The translations under genes and the position numbers were made by a program. Below, piece by piece: positions 1 through 5,444 of a stretch of DNA of 12,534 nucleotides. The notes beneath the pieces are model-generated. The model was given only the letters and a program-made list of their open reading frames with translations. It had not been told where the DNA came from and searched no databases. Origin of the DNA: Planctomycetia bacterium (GTDB lineage Bacteria > Planctomycetota > Planctomycetia > Pirellulales > UBA1268); contig RGVT01000047.1 in NCBI GenBank assembly GCA_010027105.1, positions 1 to 12,534 of the forward strand, given 5' to 3'. Position 1 is the stretch's first letter; every line of letters starts with the position of its first letter.

Positions 1-818
1 ACGTCGCACCGCCCGCGGACGGGGCACCCGCCACAGTGGACGCCGTCGGTGAAGGCCTCGAGATTCTCGCGATTGAAGAGGTAGGGCTTCGCGGAAAACG
101 TGCCCGCGATCCATTGCCAGGAGAGGTGGTTGCTCGCCGGGTCGCCGTCGAGCAGGTGCTCGAGGAACCAGTCGGCGCCCGCCTGCCAGCGGACGCCGCG
201 CACGTGCACGAGCCACGAGGCGAGCCACATCCGCTCGTGGTTGTGGAGCCAGCCGGTCTCGTGCAGCCGGCGCACGAACGCGTCGATGCAGGCCAGGCCC
301 GTCGCGCCGCCGAGCACGTCGTCGGGGACGCGGTCGTGCGGCCAGCCTCCACGCCGCAACGCCGCGGGAGCCTCGACGTCGTCACGGATGGCCGGCCCGA
401 GCGCCGCATGCACCTGACGCCAGTAGTCGCGCCAGCCGAGTTCAGACACGAGTTTCGTCGCGTCCTCGGGCACCCGCACATGGGCCAGGGCGTGGTCGCG
501 GACCTCCGCCAGCGAGAGCACGCCGTGGCGGATCCAGGCGGAGAGCCCGGTGACCGCCCCGCCGACGTGATTGCGGGTGCGGGCGTAGGCGACCGGATCG
601 ATGCCGGCCAGGCGTTCGAGGGCCGCCTGCCGGCCGCCGCGGATCGCGATCCGCTCCACCGAGTCGACCGACTGGTGCCGCACGGCATCGGGGAACAGGG
701 CGGCCAGCCGGCCGACGACCGCGGCCCGGTCGCCCGCATCCGCGCCGAGCAGATCGATCGTCACCATCCCGAATTTTTGCCTGTCGGTGATCGGAGCTTT
801 CGCCAGACCTCCCATCAT
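1..818 (-). CDS. Photolyase/cryptochrome-like FAD-binding protein, lacking an antenna domain (partial)
   Basis: The protein resembles the FAD-binding half of DNA photolyases and cryptochromes. 272 residues are present; the C-terminus runs off the left edge. Visible family motifs, numbered from the ATG at 818: TGLSAWIRHG (90-99), GWRDYWRQ (128-135), TGWLHNHERM (188-197) and LLDGDPASNHLSWQW (222-236). In the last, D224, D226, N230 and W234 line up with the FAD-contacting Asp residues, the Asn near flavin N5 and the inner Trp of the electron-transfer chain in E. coli Phr; W211 matches the middle Trp. A Cys motif C-x2-C-x5-C (262, 265, 271) ends the visible part. There are only about 60 residues before the helical FAD domain, so the N-terminal alpha/beta antenna domain is absent. 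The ATG at 818 follows AAAGAGG very closely; ATG at 815 has better spacing, and 767 is also possible. Repair or light-sensing role is undetermined. Confidence 0.85.
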   Translation of the reverse strand, partial: MMGGLAKAPITDRQKFGMVTIDLLGADAGDRAAVVGRLAALFPDAVRHQSVDSVERIAIRGGRQAALERLAGIDPVAYARTRNHVGGAVTGLSAWIRHGVLSLAEVRDHALAHVRVPEDATKLVSELGWRDYWRQVHAALGPAIRDDVEAPAALRRGGWPHDRVPDDVLGGATGLACIDAFVRRLHETGWLHNHERMWLASWLVHVRGVRWQAGADWFLEHLLDGDPASNHLSWQWIAGTFSAKPYLFNRENLEAFTDGVHCGGCPVRGRCD

Positions 819-941
819 GCCTCTTTCGTGAGCATCTTTCTGCCCCCAAATCGCGCCGTCCCGTCGCGGCCGCGGCCATCGAGGCGGCGCCCGGACGCCG
901 CCGACATCTCGCGACGCACACGAAAAAAACATGAAACAGGC

Positions 942-953
942 TGCGTGAGCGCA
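942..953. promoter_or_regulatory. Possible activator-site dyad upstream of the amt promoter
   Basis: The dyad TGCG-N4-CGCA lies about 47 bp upstream of the -24 element and next to an A-rich stretch (922-936). Sigma-54 promoters need an upstream enhancer-binding protein, and this is the clearest dyad in the region. The arms are only 4 bp and do not match the enteric NtrC site well, so this is a weak candidate. Apart from this, the promoter and the leader, the 819-1129 gap shows no gene. Confidence 0.2.
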
Positions 954-999
954 ATGTCCCCTCGCAGCAGCCGGGCGTGGCACGGGGTGGCGGGCGATT

Positions 1000-1015
1000 C
1001 GGCACGCTCTTTGCT
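1000..1015 (+). promoter_or_regulatory. Sigma-54 (-24/-12) promoter of amt
   Basis: The sequence CGGCACG-CTCT-TTGCT matches the sigma-54 consensus TGGCACG-N4-TTGCW at all but the first base. The invariant GG (1001-1002) and GC (1013-1014) are separated by exactly 10 bases, as required. Transcription would start near 1026, giving a leader of about 104 nt before the amt start at 1130. Control of amt by sigma-54 and an NtrC-type activator is well known in other bacteria and would mean induction under nitrogen limitation. Confidence 0.7.
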
Positions 1016-1042
1016 CTGCGGTGTGTCGGTTGGGCTCGTCAG

Positions 1043-1100
1043 GCATTCAGGACGTCCCTGATGCACGGAAGGTCAAGACCCTGCGGAGGGGCTCCCTTCC
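1043..1100 (+). promoter_or_regulatory. Structured 5' leader of amt: two adjacent hairpins
   Basis: Two hairpins follow each other in the predicted leader. The first pairs GCAT-t-CAGG (1043-1051) with CCTGATGC (1057-1064), an 8-bp stem with one bulged T and a 5-nt loop. The second pairs GGAAGG (1067-1072) with CCTTCC (1095-1100) and has inner pairs AG/CT and CCC/GGG around the loop TGCGGA (1082-1087). The second ends 18 nt before the GGAG ribosome-binding site (1119-1122). It does not match a riboswitch I can recognise; it could be an RNA regulatory element or simply leader structure. Confidence 0.4.
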
Positions 1101-1129
1101 GTCGGTTGTCACCCTTCTGGAGTCGCACG

Positions 1130-2641
1130 ATGCGTTCTTTTCCGGTCGGTTTTCCGTTTCGTTGGTGTCTCGCCCTGGGGCTCTTGCTCGGGGCTGTCTG
1201 GTGTGATCCCGCCCCGGCGTGGGCCGCGGAAGAAGTCGCGGCCGCCGCCACGCCGGCGACGCCGCCCCCTCCCACCGTCGAAGAGATGGTGCCGAAGTTG
1301 TGGATGGCGGCCGACACGGTCTGGGTGCTCGTGTGCTCGATGCTCGTGTTCTTCATGAACCTCGGCTTCGGGTGCGTCGAGTCGGGATTCGCCCGGGCCA
1401 AGAACTGCGTCAACATTCTCTCCAAGAACTTCATCGTGTTCGCCGCCACGGCGATCGCCTACTGGCTGTTCGGCTGGGACCTGATGTTCGGGGCCGGCGA
1501 CGGCGGGTGGATCGGCAATTCGGGCGCGTTCATGGTCGGCGGGGCCGACAACAGCCCGGCCATGGGCGACAAGTACCAGGGCGTGTACGGCGCCATCAGC
1601 TGGGCGAACGTTCCGTTGTGGACGAAATTCTTCTTCCAACTCGTGTTCGCCGGAACGGCCGCCACGATCGTCTCCGGTGCCGTCGCCGAGCGGATCAAGT
1701 ACCACACCTTCGTGCTCTTCAGCTTCCTGATGGCTCTCGTGATCTATCCGGTCACGGGCCACTGGATCTGGGGCTTCGGTTATCTCGCCAAGGAGTGGAA
1801 CTTCTGGGATTTCGCCGGGTCGACGGTGGTGCATTCCGTCGGCGGCTGGGCCGCCCTCACCGGCGCCCTGATTCTCGGACCCCGCATCGGCAAGTACGGC
1901 TCCGACGGCAAGGTGCACGCGATCCCCGGCCACAACATGACCGCCGCCTTCATCGGCTGCCTCGTGCTCTGGTTCGGCTGGTTCGGGTTCAACCCCGGCA
2001 GCACGATGAGCGTGGCCGCCGACGGCGGGGCCCTCTCCTCGCAGGTGGCCGTAAACACCAATTCGGCCGCGGCCGCCGCGACGCTGACGGCCACGCTCAC
2101 TGCCTGGCTGCTGCTCGGCAAGCCGGACATCGGCATGACGCTCAACGGTTGCCTCGCCGGACTCGTGGCGATCACGGCCCCGGCCGCGTTCACGAACGTG
2201 GCCAGTTCGCTCATCATCGGGGCGATCGCGGGAGTGCTCGTCGTGTTCGCCGTCCTGTTCTTCGACAAGGTCCGGGTCGACGATCCGGTGGGCGCCACGA
2301 GCGTGCACCTGGTCAACGGTATCTTCGGCACGCTCTGCGTGGGCCTGTTCACCACGAGCGACCTCTCCGGCACCGTTCTCTCCAGTCCGTTCGGCACGGC
2401 CGCGGCGGGCGGTCCCTATGCGGGCCTGTTCTTCGGCGGCGGCACGAAGCAGCTCGTCGCCCAGTTGGTGGGCGTGCTGGCCGTGGGGGCGTACGTCGTG
2501 CCCGTGTCGGCGATCGTGTGGCTGATCCTCAAGTCGGTCGTCGGGCTCCGGGTGACGCCGCAGGAGGAGATCGAGGGTCTCGACATCGGCGAGCACGGCA
2601 ACGAGGCCTATCACGGCTTCGTGATGGCTCGGACCGAGTAG
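1130..2641 (+). CDS. amt: Ammonium transporter Amt
   Basis: Inner-membrane ammonium channel, 503 residues. The ATG at 1130 is chosen because it follows GGAG at 1119-1122 and begins a typical signal peptide (charged start, LALGLLLGAVW, PAWA-AEE, cleavage near residue 32-33). This start puts the N-terminus outside, as in mature AmtB, with about 11 membrane segments. Conserved features: GCVESGFARAKN (81-92), GAVAER (183-188), D227 followed eight residues later by H235 (AmtB D160 and H168), and H393 in SVHLVNGIFG (AmtB H318), so the twin-His pore is intact. An extra Ala/Pro-rich linker (35-50) lies after the signal peptide. The C-terminal tail GLRVTPQEEIEGLDIGEHG (472-490) is the cytoplasmic region that meets PII proteins. 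A sigma-54 promoter lies upstream and a PII gene follows downstream, consistent with gated ammonium uptake. Confidence 0.97.
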   Translation: MRSFPVGFPFRWCLALGLLLGAVWCDPAPAWAAEEVAAAATPATPPPPTVEEMVPKLWMAADTVWVLVCSMLVFFMNLGFGCVESGFARAKNCVNILSKNFIVFAATAIAYWLFGWDLMFGAGDGGWIGNSGAFMVGGADNSPAMGDKYQGVYGAISWANVPLWTKFFFQLVFAGTAATIVSGAVAERIKYHTFVLFSFLMALVIYPVTGHWIWGFGYLAKEWNFWDFAGSTVVHSVGGWAALTGALILGPRIGKYGSDGKVHAIPGHNMTAAFIGCLVLWFGWFGFNPGSTMSVAADGGALSSQVAVNTNSAAAAATLTATLTAWLLLGKPDIGMTLNGCLAGLVAITAPAAFTNVASSLIIGAIAGVLVVFAVLFFDKVRVDDPVGATSVHLVNGIFGTLCVGLFTTSDLSGTVLSSPFGTAAAGGPYAGLFFGGGTKQLVAQLVGVLAVGAYVVPVSAIVWLILKSVVGLRVTPQEEIEGLDIGEHGNEAYHGFVMARTE

Positions 2642-2647
2642 CACCGT

Positions 2648-2713
2648 CCAGAAGGATGCCCCAACGGCTTGGGTGGGCACTCCGCCTAGCTCACCCAGGC
2701 CGGGGCATTCTGG
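2648..2713 (+). terminator. Long hairpin just after amt, likely terminator or attenuator
   Basis: The hairpin starts 7 nt after the amt stop. CCAGAA (2648-2653) pairs with TTCTGG (2708-2713), TGCCCC (2657-2662) with GGGGCA (2702-2707), and GGCTTGGGTG (2666-2675) with CACCCAGGCC (2692-2701). This gives about 28 bp with one wobble, interrupted only on the left arm by GGA and AA/C bulges. There is no T-tract after it, so it is not a classical intrinsic terminator, but it probably limits read-through or protects the amt 3' end. Confidence 0.5.
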
Positions 2714-2720
2714 ATGTACG

Positions 2721-2748
2721 CGAAACATCGGCATCCTGCCGATTTTCG
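2721..2748. repeat. Hairpin module alpha, copy 1
   Basis: CGAAA, a bulged C and ATCGGCA pair with TGCCGAT and TTTCG around the loop TCC, giving 12 bp with one bulged C. A second copy with different bases but the same architecture lies at 5284-5311. The shared core is AAACAT, GGCATC, TGCC and ATTTTC. It runs directly into module beta through CTTGG. Confidence 0.55.
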
Positions 2749-2792
2749 CTTGGGCGGCTGCGGGGCAAGCCACGGTTGCCCCCGAGCCGCCG
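2748..2792. repeat. Palindromic repeat module beta, copy 1 (REP-like)
   Basis: A 45-bp palindromic element: GGCGGCT (2753-2759) pairs with AGCCGCC (2785-2791) and GGGGCAA (2762-2768) with TTGCCCC (2776-2782). Bases 2748-2772 are identical to 3348-3372, the start of copy 2. The two copies differ over their full length by one substitution in the loop and one extra C. The copies lie in direct orientation on either side of glnB, exactly 600 bp apart. Confidence 0.7.
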
Positions 2793-2817
2793 GCGGCCGC
2801 ACCTCCCGGCGGCCGTG

Positions 2818-2901
2818 GGCATGGCCTCGCGGCCATGCCAGGGCACTGCGGCGGCCGTGCCGCCTGTGCCATGCCGTGCGGCGCCGGGCCTTTGGCCCGG
2901 C
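2818..2901. repeat. Three further GC hairpins in the amt-glnB gap
   Basis: Hairpins in series: GGCATGGCC/GGCCATGCC (2818-2839, perfect 9 bp, loop TCGC); GGCAC plus GGCGGC paired with GCCGCC plus GTGCC (2842-2870, 11 bp with a small internal loop); and GCCGGGCC/GGCCCGGC (2883-2901, perfect 8 bp, loop TTT). With the two modules before them they fill almost the whole 2642-2964 gap. I see no gene and no clear glnB promoter here. Confidence 0.5.
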
Positions 2902-2964
2902 TGCACGGCGGTCGATGGGCACGATCAGACGTGCGGATAGGATGAGTGGCCCGGAGCCCATCTC

Positions 2965-3312
2965 ATGAAACTCATCATCGCGATCATTCAGCCCCACAAG
3001 CTCGAGTCCGTCAAGCAGGCGCTCTCCGACGTGGAGGTGTTCCGGCTCACCGTGCTCGACGTGCAGGGGTTCGGCCGGCAGCGCGGGCACACCGAGACGT
3101 TCCGCGGCCACGACATCGGCGTGAACCTGCTCCGCAAGGTGCAGCTCCAGATCGCCGTCAACGACGACTTCGTCGAACCCACGATCGCCGCCATCGTGAA
3201 GGGAGGCCGGTCGGGTGAGGCGGGAGAGATCGGCGACGGCAAGATTTTCGTGCTGCCGATGGACGAGTGCGTGCGCATCCGCACCGGCGAACGCGGCATC
3301 GAAGCCATCTAG
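2965..3312 (+). CDS. glnB: PII-family nitrogen regulatory protein, T-loop variant
   Basis: Small trimeric signalling protein of 115 residues, close to the family norm of 112. It binds ATP/ADP and 2-oxoglutarate and in other bacteria docks on AmtB. Recognisable parts: KLIIAIIQPHKLESVKQAL at the start, GFGRQRGHTE (35-44) leading into the T-loop, B-loop GEIGDGKIFV, and the C-terminal RIRTGERGIEAI. Compared with E. coli GlnB, position 51, the uridylylated Tyr, is Ile; position 49 is His rather than the Ser phosphorylated in cyanobacteria; position 46 is Phe. About three extra residues (GGRSGEAGEIGDG region) precede the B-loop. The ATG at 2965 follows GGAG at 2953-2956. Its place after amt supports a role in gating Amt. 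glnB is the family-level symbol; the gene could equally be called glnK. Confidence 0.95.
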   Translation: MKLIIAIIQPHKLESVKQALSDVEVFRLTVLDVQGFGRQRGHTETFRGHDIGVNLLRKVQLQIAVNDDFVEPTIAAIVKGGRSGEAGEIGDGKIFVLPMDECVRIRTGERGIEAI

Positions 3313-3318
3313 CTTTAC

Positions 3319-3349
3319 GCCCGTCGGGCCATCCATGGCCCCGGCGGGC
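3319..3349 (+). terminator. Hairpin after glnB
   Basis: Starting 7 nt after the glnB stop, GCCCGTCGGG-CCA (3319-3331) pairs with TGG-c-CCCGGCGGGC (3336-3349): 13 bp with one T-G wobble and one bulged C, loop TCCA. Position and strength suggest a glnB terminator, although no T-tract follows. Its last bases overlap the start of module beta copy 2. Confidence 0.5.
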
Positions 3350-3391
3350 TTGGGCGGCTGCGGGGCAAGCCAAGGTTGCCCCGAGCCGCCG
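3348..3391. repeat. Palindromic repeat module beta, copy 2 (REP-like)
   Basis: Second copy of the element at 2748-2792. GGCGGCT (3353-3359) pairs with AGCCGCC (3384-3390), C3361 with G3383, and GGGGCAA (3362-3368) with TTGCCCC (3376-3382): 15 bp with a single bulged G and a 7-nt loop. It is slightly more perfect than copy 1. Confidence 0.7.
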
Positions 3392-3442
3392 CGGCCGGCG
3401 TCCAGCCGGCCGTCCGAGAGGCTGCCGGCCTGGATGGCCGGC
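3392..3442. repeat. Two more GC hairpins upstream of the antiporter gene
   Basis: CGGCCGGC/GCCGGCCG (3392-3412, perfect 8 bp, loop GTCCA) is followed by GCCGGCC/GGCCGGC (3424-3442, perfect 7 bp, loop TGGAT). The two share the same stem core. They continue the hairpin series that begins after glnB. Confidence 0.45.
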
Positions 3443-3513
3443 CAGAGGAGAGCACACGGAGGTTTGCCAAGCAACGTGAGGCACGACGCCGAAGCTTTGC
3501 GTGAAAATAGCCC

Positions 3514-5214
3514 ATGCACGACGTCACGCTGATCCTCACGCTCACCACGGCCCTGACCGCGGCGCTCGTCCTCGGGTTCATCACCCATGCGCTGCGGCTC
3601 TCGCCGATCGTCGGCTACCTGCTCGCCGGCGTGGCCGTGGGGCCGTTCACGCCCGGCCTCGAGGCCGACCACGGCGTCGCCGAGCAGCTCGCCGAGGTGG
3701 GGGTGATCCTGCTCATGTTCGGCGTGGGGCTGCACTTCCACGTCCGCGAGCTCCTCGCGGTGCGCGGGATCGCCGTGCCCGGCGCGCTCGTGCAGAGCGC
3801 CGTGGCGACGCTGCTCGGCGCCCTCGTCGGCCGCTGCATGGGCTGGGACTGGCCCACGGCCGTGATCTTCGGCGGGGCGACGTCGGTGGCGAGCACGGTG
3901 GTGCTCGTGCGCGTGCTGTCCGACGGCCACGACCTCCACACGCGGCTCGGCCACGTCGCCGTCGGCTGGCTCGTCGTCGAGGATCTCCTCACGGTCGTCG
4001 CGCTCGTGCTTCTGCCGACGGTCCTGGGCGCGGCGCCGGGATCGGGCGGACCGGCCGCGGCGCTCGGGCTGGCCGCCGCGAGGATCGCCCTGCTCGTGGC
4101 GCTGCTCGTGGGCGTCGGCGGCCGGGTGATCCCCTGGGTGGTCGAGCGGGCGGCCGCCACGCGGTCGCGCGAGCTCTTCACGCTCACGGTGCTCGTGATC
4201 GCTCTGGGGATCGCGGTCGGGTCGGCACGCGTGTTCGGCGTGTCGATGGCCCTCGGGGCGTTCCTCGCCGGCATGATCGTGGGCCGCGGCGACTATAGCC
4301 TCCGGGCCGCCTCGGAGGCGCTGCCGATGCGCGACGCGTTCGCGGTGCTGTTCTTCGTGTCGGTCGGGATGCTGTTCGACCCGCATACGCTCATCGAGGC
4401 CCCGGGGCTCGTCGCCGCGACGCTCGGGATCGTCCTCCTCGCCAAGCCGCTCGCCGCGCTCACGATCGCGCTCGTGCTCGGCTACCCGCTGCGGATCGCC
4501 CTCCCGGTGGCGGCGGCCCTCGCCCAGATCGGCGAGTTTTCCTTCATGCTCGCCGCCGTGGCCCGGGAGCTCGGGGGCATGCCGGACCGGGCGGTCGACG
4601 CCCTGGTGGCCGCGGCGATCGCCTCGATCACGCTCAATCCGCTCTTGTATCGGGCCGCCCGGCTGGTCGAGCCTGCGCTCGCGCGCAGGTTCGCCGCCGC
4701 TCCAGACGCGGCGGGCGCAGGGGACGAATCGCCGGCCGATGCCGCCCACCGCGCGGTCGTCGTCGGCTACGGGCCGGTCGGTCAGACGGTTGTCCAGCTG
4801 CTCCTCGACAACGGCATCGAACCGACCGTCATCGAGCTCAATCTCGAGACGGTGCGGCGGTTGCGCACGTTCGACGTGCGGGCGGTGTACGGCGATGCGA
4901 GCCGCCCCGACATCCTCGCCGAGGCCGACGTCGCCCGGGCCCGGCACCTGCTGCTCACCGCCGCGACCGGAGCCGCCGAGGAGGAGATCGTGCGCCGGGC
5001 CAGGGAGCTGAATCCCGGCATCCGCGTGGTGGCCCGCACGCAATTCGTACGGCAGGTGCCGGCCGTCCGCAAGGCGGGGGCCGCGGACGTCTTCGCCGAC
5101 GAGGGGGAGGTCGCCCTGGCGATGACGACGAGCATCCTCGGGCACCTCGGCGCCACCGACGAGCAGATCGACCGCGAGCGGGCCCGCGTGGAGGCGCTGT
5201 TTCGGTCGGGGTGA
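3514..5214 (+). CDS. ybaL: YbaL/Kef-type CPA2 monovalent cation:proton antiporter with TrkA-N domain
   Basis: Inner-membrane cation:proton antiporter of 566 residues, close in length and sequence to E. coli YbaL (558). Membrane domain about 1-385 with roughly 12 hydrophobic segments. Landmarks shared with YbaL: LSPIVGYLLAGVAVGPFTPG (29-48), GVILLMFGVGLHF (63-75), GWLVVEDLLTV (151-161), SRELFTLTVL (218-227), LPMRDAFAVLFFVSVGMLFD (270-289) and LAQIGEFSFMLA (336-347). A cytoplasmic TrkA-N (RCK) domain follows at about 413-530 with the dinucleotide-binding loop GYGPVG (418-423) and an acidic residue at the end of the second strand (E441). A short linker joins the two parts. The ATG at 3514 fits the YbaL N-terminus, though no good ribosome-binding site precedes it. 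It is monocistronic between two hairpin clusters. The ion (probably K+) and the physiological trigger are not shown by the sequence. Confidence 0.93.
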   Translation: MHDVTLILTLTTALTAALVLGFITHALRLSPIVGYLLAGVAVGPFTPGLEADHGVAEQLAEVGVILLMFGVGLHFHVRELLAVRGIAVPGALVQSAVATLLGALVGRCMGWDWPTAVIFGGATSVASTVVLVRVLSDGHDLHTRLGHVAVGWLVVEDLLTVVALVLLPTVLGAAPGSGGPAAALGLAAARIALLVALLVGVGGRVIPWVVERAAATRSRELFTLTVLVIALGIAVGSARVFGVSMALGAFLAGMIVGRGDYSLRAASEALPMRDAFAVLFFVSVGMLFDPHTLIEAPGLVAATLGIVLLAKPLAALTIALVLGYPLRIALPVAAALAQIGEFSFMLAAVARELGGMPDRAVDALVAAAIASITLNPLLYRAARLVEPALARRFAAAPDAAGAGDESPADAAHRAVVVGYGPVGQTVVQLLLDNGIEPTVIELNLETVRRLRTFDVRAVYGDASRPDILAEADVARARHLLLTAATGAAEEEIVRRARELNPGIRVVARTQFVRQVPAVRKAGAADVFADEGEVALAMTTSILGHLGATDEQIDRERARVEALFRSG

Positions 5215-5283
5215 GCGTCTGGTGAAACGCGCCGGCTCGGGGTTACCCCGTGCCGTCTCGCCGGACGTTCGCCTCCGCTTCAC

Positions 5284-5311
5284 GGGAAACATGGCATCGT
5301 GCCATTTTCCC
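5284..5311. repeat. Hairpin module alpha, copy 2
   Basis: GGGAAA, a bulged C and ATGGCA pair with TGCCAT and TTTCCC around the loop TCG: again 12 bp, one bulged C and a 3-nt loop, as in copy 1 at 2721-2748. Copy 2 has one more outer pair and one fewer inner pair, so the stem length is kept while the bases change. It too is followed by CTTGG and then another hairpin. Confidence 0.55.
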
Positions 5312-5314
5312 TTG

Positions 5315-5444
5315 GCCGACCTCCGTCGGCTCGTGTTTACCCGGCCCTCCGGGCCTGGCGTCGACGTAGGGACAGGGCTCCAGCCCTGTCCACCGCCAGG
5401 CTTGGAAGCCTGTCGCAACGGTGCGCCGTGCTACGGCCGTTGCG
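5315..5444. terminator. Cluster of five hairpins between convergent antiporter and leuA genes
   Basis: In order: GCCGAC/GTCGGC (5315-5330, loop CTCC); GGCCC/GGGCC (5343-5355); GGACAGGGC/GCCCTGTCC (5370-5391, perfect 9 bp, loop TCCA); CAGGCTT/AAGCCTG (5397-5412, perfect 7 bp, loop GG); and CGCAACGG/CCGTTGCG (5414-5444, 8 bp). The right arm of the last lies inside leuA and its loop holds the leuA stop codon. Being symmetric, the cluster can stop transcription from both sides. No T-tracts are present. Confidence 0.5.

Noticed and set aside
978..992. Perfect TGGCACG resembling a second -24 element
   Set aside because: The -12 position at the required spacing reads CG instead of GC, so it lacks a usable -12 element; the site at 1000-1015 fits properly.
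36..1061. Plus-strand open frame at the left edge
   Set aside because: The minus strand of the same region encodes conserved photolyase FAD-domain motifs; the plus frame shows none and runs through the amt promoter region.
1109..2872. Long minus-strand open frame opposite amt
   Set aside because: Composition matches a GC-driven antisense frame; the plus strand encodes Amt with all pore residues.
2748..3391. Repeat pair considered as insertion-sequence ends or a CRISPR array
   Set aside because: The copies are internally palindromic and in direct orientation, the DNA between encodes PII rather than a transposase, and there are only two copies with no regular spacers.
3470..3502. GGCACG and TTTGC before the antiporter gene, resembling a sigma-54 promoter
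   Set aside because: The GG and GC are separated by 17 bases rather than 10, which sigma-54 does not tolerate.
2686..5418. Long minus-strand open frame spanning glnB, the antiporter gene and hairpin clusters
   Set aside because: It runs antisense through two well-identified genes and through palindromic non-coding repeats, and its product is low-complexity His/Arg/Glu-rich sequence.
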